Source of the DNA: DATGLE01 sp035294325
Lineage (GTDB): Bacteria; Chloroflexota; Ktedonobacteria; Ktedonobacterales; Ktedonobacteraceae
Assembly: GCA_035294325.1 (NCBI GenBank)
Contig: DATGLE010000006.1
Coordinates: forward strand, 1 to 21,861
DNA: 21,861 nt
Direction of reading: 5' to 3'
Numbering within the stretch: the stretch's first letter is position 1; each line of letters begins with the position of its first letter. The notes under the pieces were generated by a model that searched no databases, had not been told where the DNA came from, and saw only the letters and a list, made by a program, of their open reading frames with translations. Below, one piece after another: positions 15,125 through 21,105 of this stretch. The translations under genes were made by a program, and so were the position numbers.

Positions 15125-15259
15125 ATGGAGAGGAATCCTGTGCAGAGAAGCAGGAGCCTGGAACATAATGTACCAGGTCGCGCGCTCCAGAGACATTATC
15201 ACTTGAGAAGCTACGCCGGACAGCGCTGGTTCAGGAATCTTCGGTCGCGAATTCGCTGA
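15125..15259 (+). CDS. Possible small arginine-rich protein (44 aa)
   Basis: A short open frame with an unusually good ribosome-binding site: AGGAGGAG at 15112-15119, five bases before the ATG at 15125. It encodes 44 residues, of which twelve are arginine and only one is acidic, beginning MERNPVQRSRSLEHNVPGR and ending FRNLRSRIR. It overlaps the last 29 bases of the opposite-strand gene ending at 15231. I recognise no family. The purine-rich site could be chance, so coding is only possible, not shown. A basic peptide of this size could bind nucleic acid, but that is speculation. Confidence 0.3.
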   Translation: MERNPVQRSRSLEHNVPGRALQRHYHLRSYAGQRWFRNLRSRIR

Positions 15260-15677
15260 GCTGGAGGACCAGGCGGCAGAAGTGCAGCATAGCAGAGGCG
15301 GATTCCAGATAAGCTTCGTCGCTGGCCGCGGCCTGTTGTGTCACCGAGGCTCTACGTCGTAAAGCGCGCAGCACTACCAGCACATCTTCTTTCAGGGTGC
15401 TATCGAGGTCTCCGCGCTGCATGAGGAGAATAACCTGGTTCACAATGGAATCGACTTCACGGCGCATCAAATCCAGGTCATTCATCCACGAGTCATCTTC
15501 GGCTATCCCGCTGCTCTCCTTCGCTGCCTCCCAAAATAATGCATCTGCCAGCTGCTCTCGCTGTCTGACATCGCTGCGCATGGGCTTTGGCGCCGGCTGG
15601 AGGTGAGCCTGAGGTTCTTCTTGCTTCACTCCTAGCTCACGCAACAGCACCGACAGTTCTTCTTCCCAGCCAGCCAT
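15231..15677 (-). CDS. Hypothetical helical protein
   Basis: A 148-residue soluble protein that I do not recognise. It has no membrane segment or signal peptide. The first 15 residues form an acidic helix (MAGWEEELSVLLRELGV). A Pro/Gln-rich linker follows to about residue 35. The remainder (about 40-145) looks all-helical and acidic, with segments such as DSWMNDLDLMRREVDSIVNQ and AYLESASAMLHFCRLVLQL. The ATG at 15677 has a strong AAGGAGGT site six bases upstream, which makes the gene credible. It stands alone, with the palindrome and repeat block upstream. No catalytic motif is visible; a regulatory or adaptor role is possible. Confidence 0.7.
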   Translation of the reverse strand: MAGWEEELSVLLRELGVKQEEPQAHLQPAPKPMRSDVRQREQLADALFWEAAKESSGIAEDDSWMNDLDLMRREVDSIVNQVILLMQRGDLDSTLKEDVLVVLRALRRRASVTQQAAASDEAYLESASAMLHFCRLVLQLSEFATEDS

Positions 15678-15913
15678 AGAGCACCTCCTTGTGGAAACAA
15701 CCGCAAACAGTGATCTGGATCAGGCTCTAAGGCCGTCAGGTTTCGTGCGCGCGGGAATATAGAATGCTACCGCTTTACTCTGGTTGCCCGCGAGGCTCGA
15801 AGCCCTACCGGAAGTGTAGCACAGTGTGTCATCCTTGTAAATGGCCCGAATGGTTCTGGGGCGCATCATCTTTTTTGTACGCCTCGCCACCTTCGGTGGC
15901 TCGCACCGGGTTA

Positions 15914-15959
15914 GAAAGAGGGCCAGGCGGCGCCGTTCGGCGCCGCCTGGCCCTCTTTC
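15914..15959. repeat. Perfect 22-bp palindrome
   Basis: Arms 15914-15935 and 15938-15959 are exact reverse complements (GAAAGAGGGCCAGG...), with only TT between; in RNA this gives a 21-bp stem with a GTTC tetraloop. The inner part AGGCGGCG...CGCCGCCT matches the core of the palindrome at 8667-8697. A GCCACC/GGTGGC hairpin stands just before it, as also happens in the 8573-8697 region. It lies downstream of menA and could block transcription from it. Confidence 0.9.
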
Positions 15960-16010
15960 CAATATCAAGCTCGGTTGAATGCGGGTTAAAAGGGTGTAAT
16001 GTAGGGGCAG

Positions 16011-16346
16011 GGCTTGCCCCTGCCCTTGTCCCGGCCCCAGCTCCTGTCCCGGCCAGGCCCCTGCCCCTGGCCGGCCCTGCTGCGCCGCTGCTGGTGGCCC
16101 GGCCCTGATCTTGTCCTGCTCTGCTGGTGGCCCGGTCCTGATCTTGCCCTTGATCTTGCCCCTGCTCTGCCCTTGTCCCGGCCCTGCTGCGCCGCTGCTG
16201 GTGGCCCGGTCCTGATCTTGCCCTTGATCTTGTCCTGCTCTGCCCTTGTCCCGGTCCTGCCCTTGTCCCGGCTGCTGGTGGCCCGGCCCTGATCTTGCCC
16301 TTGATCTTGCCCCTGCCCTGCCCTTGTCCCGGCCCTGCTGCGCCGC
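16011..16346. repeat. Imperfect tandem repeat array, C/T-rich on plus strand
   Basis: A low-complexity array built from shared modules: GCTGGTGGCCCGG (ending near 16102, 16135, 16209 and 16285), GATCTTGCCCTTGATCTTG (starting 16140, 16214 and 16291, spacings 74 and 77) and TGCCCTTGTCCCGG. A shorter degenerate copy starts near 16107. It opens with an inverted pair GGGGCA/TGCCCC around the GGGCT loop (near 16004-16020). It begins 50 bp after the menA stop, on the 3' side of that gene. Confidence 0.85.
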
Positions 16347-16395
16347 CAAGAATCACCACGAATGTTGACGCCGAAGAGGGATGCCCCGCAGGATT

Positions 16396-17604
16396 TTAGA
16401 TAGGCAGAAGGTGTTCCGGTAGATGGGGCAGCACGGGCAGTACAGCCGTTACGAAAAGTGCGGCGATGAGTAAGAGCACGAAATAAACCTCCAGGCGCAG
16501 CGTCTGACGCATCACCAGGTCCAGGCCAGCGGGCGTATCGGTGCGCAGCACTCCGCTGATCGCCACTATCAGCGTCGGCAGCGTCCAGAATGTAATCAGC
16601 AGCAAGTGTGGCGTATGGGATGGTATGCCCAGAGCGAGCACAATGACATAGGAAGCCAGCAGCAGCACCAGGAACCATGCCCGGCTCCAGGATAGCCCCA
16701 GGATCGCAGCAATGGTGCGCTTGCCCACATGGGCATCACCTTCGGCATCGCGCATATTATTAACGTGGATGACGGCTGCGGCCATGAAGCCTGGCATCAG
16801 GCTAAAGACAAAGATACTGGCGGCGAGGTGCCCCGTTTGCATAATGTAGGCGCCCGCCGTCGTCAGGGGGCCGAAGACCAGGAAACCGACCAGTTCTCCC
16901 AGCGCCAGTGAGGAGAGCGAGCGTGCTGTAGCGCTGTAGAAATATGCGCAGAGCACGCCAATCAGGCCAAAGAGATAGACGAGCGGGCCACCTGCTATCG
17001 CCACCAGCAGGCCGAGCACGGTCCCCACTCCCAGCACGATCAGCCCGATTTTCAGCAGGCTGGTCGGCCTGACAAGGCGCTGCTGGATCAGACCACCGGG
17101 GCCGAAGACGTTGGCCGTATCAACGCCGTTGAGATAATCGTAGTAGTCGTTAATCAGGTTGGCCCCTGTCTGGAGCAAGCACACAACAATAATGACGGCA
17201 ATGAAGCGCAGTGGATGAAAATGACCGAAAGGTGCCTGTAGCGATATGCTCTGCGTCCAGGCCAGTATACTACCCAGCAATACAGGCATCAGCGCCAGAA
17301 TGAAATAAGATGGACGAATGCCCTCCCACCAGATCTGCCGCCACTCACCCAGGGTGCGATGATTTTCCACCGGCTGTACTACGAGAGGAGCCGGAACGGT
17401 TATCGACTGCGTTGTCTGTACAGGACGGACCGAGATTTCGGGTTGCAGAGCGCTGACCGTCTGAAGCGATCCCAGTGGTATCGTTGGCACCTCTTCTGCC
17501 TGTACGGACTCCGCCGTCACTACATGGGCGGAGGTTGTCGCCTTAGGCTGAGATTCTATCACTGCTTCATGTGCGTCATCATCTTTTAATTCTTCGTTTC
17601 CCAT
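16396..17604 (-). CDS. menA: 1,4-dihydroxy-2-naphthoate polyprenyltransferase (MenA-like UbiA family)
   Basis: A membrane enzyme that attaches a polyprenyl chain to 1,4-dihydroxy-2-naphthoate in menaquinone synthesis. The UbiA fold spans about residues 85-402 with about nine helices. The two Mg-diphosphate-binding motifs are present: N149-x-x-N152-D153-Y-Y-D156 (ANLINDYYDYLNGVDT) and NNMRDAEGD with D286 and D290 followed by GKRT (294-297). The second motif form NNxRDxxxDxxxGKRT is typical of MenA rather than UbiA or chlorophyll synthases. An extra N-terminal region of about 85 residues, acidic then Val/Pro/Gln-rich, precedes the fold and is not part of the family core. The ATG at 17604 has AGAGGGAAA upstream. 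No other men genes lie in the window. A related UbiA-family activity is possible but less likely. Confidence 0.9.
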   Translation of the reverse strand: MGNEELKDDDAHEAVIESQPKATTSAHVVTAESVQAEEVPTIPLGSLQTVSALQPEISVRPVQTTQSITVPAPLVVQPVENHRTLGEWRQIWWEGIRPSYFILALMPVLLGSILAWTQSISLQAPFGHFHPLRFIAVIIVVCLLQTGANLINDYYDYLNGVDTANVFGPGGLIQQRLVRPTSLLKIGLIVLGVGTVLGLLVAIAGGPLVYLFGLIGVLCAYFYSATARSLSSLALGELVGFLVFGPLTTAGAYIMQTGHLAASIFVFSLMPGFMAAAVIHVNNMRDAEGDAHVGKRTIAAILGLSWSRAWFLVLLLASYVIVLALGIPSHTPHLLLITFWTLPTLIVAISGVLRTDTPAGLDLVMRQTLRLEVYFVLLLIAALFVTAVLPVLPHLPEHLLPI

Positions 17605-17721
17605 GATTTCCCTCTAGATATAGTCAAAATTGGAAAGTGCGGAGGATGTATACCTGATATTACGCCTTCATTCTTATTACGCTTTGCGGCCACGAATAGA
17701 TACTGTCAATAGTATAGTTCC
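17605..17721. other. Intergenic region between tnpB terminator and menA
   Basis: 117 bp that should hold the menA promoter (minus strand). A direct repeat GCGTAATA occurs twice on the minus strand (within 17660-17690, 17 bases apart). A TTGACA hexamer is present on minus near 17702-17707, but no -10 stands at the right distance. Confidence 0.4.
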
Positions 17722-17751
17722 AAAAAAACGTGGACATCTCTGGACACCACG
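17722..17751 (-). terminator. Hairpin with T7 tract directly after tnpB
   Basis: On the minus strand CGTGG pairs with CCACG around a 13-base loop, followed by seven T residues. It starts 13 bases after the tnpB stop codon. It has the form of an intrinsic terminator. It may equally be the right-end hairpin of an IS605/IS1341-type element, where the guide-RNA scaffold ends. Confidence 0.7.
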
Positions 17752-17764
17752 CTTCTTGTTTGAT

Positions 17765-19009
17765 TTATACGGCTATTTTTAACCGTAAGGGCTGAACTAC
17801 ATAGGCCGCTATTCCCTCTGCATTAAATGCATCGGGTCTACGTTTGCGAAGCGTATTATAGGCCCCGTTCACATCTGCGCAGATGATGCGCCCTTCTCTG
17901 GTCCGGTACAATCGGTTCCTCTTGCCAAGACGCTTGCCGCTAAAGATTGGCTTATCCTTGCACTCAGGATCATATGCAGGAATGAAGTCCAGATCCAGAA
18001 AGCTCGCTTGACTGGTATAGCTCTCCTCCTGGATCTCTACCTGAATACCCACCAGGGCCGCTTTATAGGTGAGCATGTCAATGAAGCGCGCATGCGGGAT
18101 AGATACAAAGTTCTGATTGTTGCGCCGTCCAGTGTTGACTTCCTGCTTCCACAGCGGGTTTTTCCCGATGATGATAGTACCTACTTCCTGCTCAACCAGT
18201 AAATCAACAATGCGACGGCTGGCAGCATGCAGATAATGATTCACCCGCCGATTGCGCTTATTGGTGATTCGCTCCATCTGCTGCGTCACGCGATCCCGAT
18301 CTTTTTTGGGTAGCTGTGCTTTCAGTTCCTTCATGCGTTTATTATACCACTGATTCCACGCTTTTAAGGGGCGACCGTTAACCAATCGGGGAACGAAGCC
18401 CGCACGGTTTGAAGCTATCGCCGCTAAATTCGTGACTCCCAGGTCGATCCCAACGCAGAAGGAAGGATCAATATTGGCCTGTACCGGCTCTTTCTCATAC
18501 ACCACCTCCACTACGTAATGTCCGTTGCGGGGCGCAATGCGTACCTCGCAGATGCTTTCGGGGCGCTGTCTGGTCTGCACCTGAGTAGGAAGTTGCGAGA
18601 GTTGGATGATTCCTTGCCGCAGAGCTGGTCTACTTAGCGCTTGTGTGGTATAAGTCAGGAGAAAACGCCCCTCGATCTTGTGTTTGTACCTGGGAAGCTT
18701 CGGACGCCCCCTGAACTTCGAGGGGTCTTTGCGGTACGCCTCGTACTGCTTAAAGAAGCTTACCCAATTGCCGTGTAGCTTCTTGAGCACCTGCTGCGAT
18801 ACTTTACGCGGAAGCGCCTGATACGCCTCATGCTGCTGCATGCGTTTGTCCATCTTCTTGTAGTTAAGGTATTTCTTCTCGAAGATAAAGGACTGGCGCA
18901 CGACATAGAGCGCCGCATTATAGAGGTTCTTAGCCTTGAAGGCGGCCTCATCGAGGACGGCATAACGCGGATCATCACGCCCGATCACATGCTGCTCCAC
19001 CAGTTGCAT
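17765..19009 (-). CDS. tnpB: TnpB, RNA-guided nuclease of IS200/IS605-type elements (variant active site)
   Basis: A 414-residue TnpB. Family members use a right-end RNA to guide DNA cleavage and are ancestors of Cas12. The N-terminal part (about 1-170) contains conserved blocks AKNLYNAALYVVRQSF and FRGRPKLPRYKHK. The RuvC domain follows. RuvC-I is D189 in VGIDLGVTNLAA. RuvC-III is D379 in CADVNGAYN. The RuvC-II glutamate, normally in a vvvEdl context, is absent: the strand reads TIIIGKN with G282 at that place, and E290 in WKQEVN is a likely substitute. The canonical four-cysteine zinc finger is missing; only four scattered cysteines exist. The ATG at 19009 has AAGGAAGG upstream. No tnpA is in the window. 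It is divergent from the HTH gene and has its own strong promoter. Confidence 0.95.
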   Translation of the reverse strand: MQLVEQHVIGRDDPRYAVLDEAAFKAKNLYNAALYVVRQSFIFEKKYLNYKKMDKRMQQHEAYQALPRKVSQQVLKKLHGNWVSFFKQYEAYRKDPSKFRGRPKLPRYKHKIEGRFLLTYTTQALSRPALRQGIIQLSQLPTQVQTRQRPESICEVRIAPRNGHYVVEVVYEKEPVQANIDPSFCVGIDLGVTNLAAIASNRAGFVPRLVNGRPLKAWNQWYNKRMKELKAQLPKKDRDRVTQQMERITNKRNRRVNHYLHAASRRIVDLLVEQEVGTIIIGKNPLWKQEVNTGRRNNQNFVSIPHARFIDMLTYKAALVGIQVEIQEESYTSQASFLDLDFIPAYDPECKDKPIFSGKRLGKRNRLYRTREGRIICADVNGAYNTLRKRRPDAFNAEGIAAYVVQPLRLKIAV

Positions 19010-19068
19010 GGGGCCGCCTTCCTTTCCTGTCGGTGCTCCTGGCTAGACTTCTTTCATCTGATAATGGC

Positions 19069-19097
19069 ATATTACTACAGATATAACCGCAAGTCAA
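19069..19097 (-). promoter_or_regulatory. tnpB promoter
   Basis: On the minus strand, -35 TTGACT (19097-19092), a 17-base spacer and -10 TAATAT (19074-19069). Near-consensus sigma-70, about 60 bases before the tnpB start. Its -35 lies in the left arm of the shared palindrome. Confidence 0.7.
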
Positions 19098-19108
19098 TGT
19101 ATATTGAC
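19093..19108. promoter_or_regulatory. Palindromic operator candidate shared by tnpB and the HTH gene
   Basis: GTCAATGTATATTGAC is a perfect 6-4-6 palindrome. Each arm contains most of one -35 hexamer, on opposite strands. A dimeric repressor or activator bound here would act on both promoters at once. The adjacent HTH protein is the obvious candidate, which is an inference. Confidence 0.6.
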
Positions 19109-19132
19109 GTAGAAACTCAGATGTGATAGAAT
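19104..19132 (+). promoter_or_regulatory. Promoter of the HTH gene
   Basis: -35 TTGACG (19104-19109), a 17-base spacer, -10 TAGAAT (19127-19132), then 30 bases to the ATG. Five of six and four to five of six positions fit consensus, with ideal spacing. Confidence 0.75.
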
Positions 19133-19162
19133 TTCTTAAACATCTGTAAGGGAGGAAGACAC

Positions 19163-19372
19163 ATGCCGATAGAGATGGATGGAGAAACATACTACTCCAC
19201 CGACGAGGCATGTAGCTATCTTGGCGTATCGCGGGACACGCTTAACAGGATGACGAAAGATGGCCGATTGCATAAGTATCGGCGAGGATTTGCTAGAACC
19301 ACCTATTATCGCAAGACGGAACTAGAAGCACTCAGGTCATTACGCCAGATAGACGGGGATAAAGGCGAATAG
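19163..19372 (+). CDS. Small winged-HTH DNA-binding protein (excisionase/MerR-like)
   Basis: A 69-residue protein that is essentially one DNA-binding domain of the excisionase/MerR helix-turn-helix type. The HTH is about residues 11-32 (YSTDEACSYLGVSRDTLNRM). A wing follows with DGRLHKYRRGFARTTYYRKTELEAL. Proteins of this kind act as recombination directionality factors or as small regulators, and the same domain forms the N-terminus of IS607-type serine recombinases. The start at 19163 is well supported by GGGAGGA six bases upstream and by a near-consensus promoter. It is divergent from tnpB, with a palindrome over both -35 boxes, so autoregulation and control of tnpB is a reasonable inference. 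No recombinase domain follows: the frame ends at 19372. Confidence 0.88.
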   Translation: MPIEMDGETYYSTDEACSYLGVSRDTLNRMTKDGRLHKYRRGFARTTYYRKTELEALRSLRQIDGDKGE

Positions 19373-19650
19373 ATGACGTTGCTCGGCGATGAGATTTAGT
19401 GACCAGGATTGGCTATCAGGTAGAATGGTGGGGTACCGTAGGGCATTGCGAGCGCGGCTCCACTCTGCTAGAGCCACCCGGAGCGTGCCTGATTCCCCAC
19501 CATCGCTTGCTCGCGCCTGCGGCACTCGCCTGAGAGTGTTGTTGCGAACCAGGCGCGAAGCGCACCATCCACATCACATCCTACCTCCTATGTGCGGCTT
19601 TGCTGTATGAAGCCGCGAGACCATCGTACCAGAGCCACTTAAACGTAGCT
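19373..19650. other. Intergenic region with structured elements, HTH gene - paaK
   Basis: 278 bp without a credible gene. Positions 19425-19433 and 19495-19503 form a perfect 9-bp stem (ATGGTGGGG/CCCCACCAT) enclosing a GGCTC/GAGCC stem, making a structured unit of about 79 bases. Further stems are CACTC/GAGTG (near 19522-19537) and GCGGCTT/AAGCCGC (19594-19616). None is followed by a T tract. Confidence 0.6.
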
Positions 19651-20991
19651 CTAGCTGGTAAGCTGGCGGCGATCTATGACACGCCTGACCTTGCCCTCGC
19701 TGCGCGGCAGGTGATGCGGTTCTACAATGAGTACGTGTGCGTGTAAGCCGAGGGCCTGGTACATCGCCTCGGTGACAGCGACCTGTAGCCGCGCCATGGC
19801 TTCGCTGCCCTGACTATGGAGCGGCTCGGCGGCCTCCACATGTATTTCCAGTTCATCGAGTTGATCGCGCTGGCGGTCAACAAAGATCTGGTAGTTACTT
19901 GTCAGGCCAGGATGGGAGAGCAGGACCTCTTCGATCTGCGAAGGGAAGACGTTGACGCCGCGCACGATGAGCATATCATCGCTGCGCCCACGCACCCGCT
20001 GCATACGAACGGCCGTGCGTCCACAGGGGCAGGCGCTGTAGTCCAGAGCAACCAGGTCGCGTGTGCGATAGCGCAAAAGTGGGAGCGCTTCACGCGTCAG
20101 GCAGGTCAGGACCAGTTCGCCGACTGTCCCCTCAGGCAGCGGCTGGCCTGTCTCGGAGTCGATCACTTCGGGATAGAAATAGTCCTCATTGATATGAAGT
20201 CCGTGATGGTAAGAGCACTCGAAGGAGACGCCGGGGCCAATTACTTCGGTGAGGCCGTAAAGATCAAAAGCCTCGATTCCGAAGCGTTCTTCGATCTCCT
20301 GGCGCATGCCTTCGGTCCACGGTTCCGCCCCGAAGAAGCCGGCGCGCACCTTCATACGGCTGCGCAGATCGATACCTGCCTCGGCGGCAACTTCGGCGAC
20401 TACCAGCGTGTAGGAAGGCGTACCGGCGATGATCGTGCTGCCGAGATCTTCCATCAATTGGAGCTGGCGGCGCGTCAGGCCACCGCTCATAGGAATGACG
20501 GTTGCTCCGATAAGTTCCGCTCCAATATGCAGGCCCAGGCCGCCGGTAAAAAGCCCGTAGCCATAGAAGTTCTGAAACACGTCGTCGGCGGTCACGCTGC
20601 CAGCGGCCAGGGTGCGTGCCATCACTTCGCCCCACATCTCCAGGTCGGCGCGCGTGTAGCCTCCGATCACGGGTTTGCCGGTTGTGCCACTCGAAGCGTG
20701 CAGGCGTACCACATCACGCAGGGGCACAGCGAAGAGGCCATAGGGATACGTGGTGCGGAAGTCGTCTTTGACCGTGAAGGGAAGGCGCGTAATGTCGTCG
20801 AGCGTCTGAATATCCTGTGGCTGCACGCCGCGCTGCTCCAATGCCTGCCGGTAGAACGGCACGCGCTCGTAAGCGCGGGCCACCTGCTGCCGCAAACGCT
20901 GCGTTTGTAACGCGATCAATTGTGCGCGTGGCATCTGCTCAACGCGCGGATTCCAGATGTAGCCTTCTTTTTTTGTCGCTGTCTGGTCCAT
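19651..20991 (-). CDS. paaK: Phenylacetate-CoA ligase
   Basis: A 446-residue adenylate-forming enzyme that activates phenylacetate, or a related aryl acid, to its CoA thioester with ATP. The P-loop-like core motif is HASSGTTGKP (98-107). The adenine/carboxylate motif is LYGLTEV (244-250), and RYRTRD is at 307-312. The catalytic lysine of the C-terminal subdomain is K434 in SEGKVRRV. A CPCGR pair (C321, C323) is typical of PaaK-type ligases. The length is normal for PaaK. It lies 114 bp downstream of the crotonase gene on the same strand, so the two may form one transcript. No paaABC genes are seen, so the substrate may be another aryl acid. The ATG at 20991 has AAAAGGGG upstream, and both are inside a hairpin loop. 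Confidence 0.93.
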   Translation of the reverse strand: MDQTATKKEGYIWNPRVEQMPRAQLIALQTQRLRQQVARAYERVPFYRQALEQRGVQPQDIQTLDDITRLPFTVKDDFRTTYPYGLFAVPLRDVVRLHASSGTTGKPVIGGYTRADLEMWGEVMARTLAAGSVTADDVFQNFYGYGLFTGGLGLHIGAELIGATVIPMSGGLTRRQLQLMEDLGSTIIAGTPSYTLVVAEVAAEAGIDLRSRMKVRAGFFGAEPWTEGMRQEIEERFGIEAFDLYGLTEVIGPGVSFECSYHHGLHINEDYFYPEVIDSETGQPLPEGTVGELVLTCLTREALPLLRYRTRDLVALDYSACPCGRTAVRMQRVRGRSDDMLIVRGVNVFPSQIEEVLLSHPGLTSNYQIFVDRQRDQLDELEIHVEAAEPLHSQGSEAMARLQVAVTEAMYQALGLHAHVLIVEPHHLPRSEGKVRRVIDRRQLTS

Positions 20992-21016
20992 ATTGCAAAC
21001 CCCTTTTGACCAGACA
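20980..21016 (-). promoter_or_regulatory. Inverted repeat around the paaK start codon
   Basis: TGTCTGGTC and GACCAGACA (arms 21016-21008 and 20988-20980, minus strand) form a perfect 9-bp stem. The 19-base loop contains the ribosome-binding site (AAAAGGGG) and ends with the ATG. It could be a translational control hairpin or a dimeric operator. Confidence 0.55.
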
Positions 21017-21105
21017 TATACTCCTCAAGGCGCGAGCCGGCCTGGTCGGGAGTGATATGTCGATCCGCTTGAGGATACTGAAAGTTTCTCGCGCTCTTTA
21101 TTTTT

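Larger units (their letters stand above)
15678..16395. other. Gene-free block: leader, palindromes and low-complexity repeat
   Basis: 718 bp without a credible gene. From left to right: the promoter/leader of the 15231 gene (to about 15870), a hairpin GCCACC-TTC-GGTGGC (15886-15900), a very strong palindrome (15914-15959), and a 335-bp low-complexity array (16011-16346). Several frames on both strands stay open here. Their predicted proteins are Gln/Gly/Arg/Asp or Pro/Ala/Leu repeats, as expected when a stop-poor repeat is read in any frame. Confidence 0.75.

Noticed and set aside
15720..16678. Three long overlapping minus-strand frames with Gln/Gly/Arg/Asp repeats
   Set aside because: They read the same low-complexity array in different phases, run into menA in another frame or through the 22-bp palindrome, and have no domain. 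Stop-poor repeat DNA explains them.
19427..19502. tRNA-like 76-base unit with GGTGGGG/CCCCACC ends
   Set aside because: There is no T-loop (TTCRA), the D arm does not form, and the central stem has a 10-base loop instead of 7. Kept only as a structured element.
19389..19610. 73-residue plus-strand frame ending MCGFAV
   Set aside because: The end resembles the first residues of class II amidotransferases, but it is followed at once by a stop, has no purine-rich site, and crosses the stems in the region.
19816..20910. 364-residue plus-strand frame opposite paaK
   Set aside because: The minus strand carries every PaaK motif over the whole length. The plus frame is an antisense shadow caused by high GC in codon position three.
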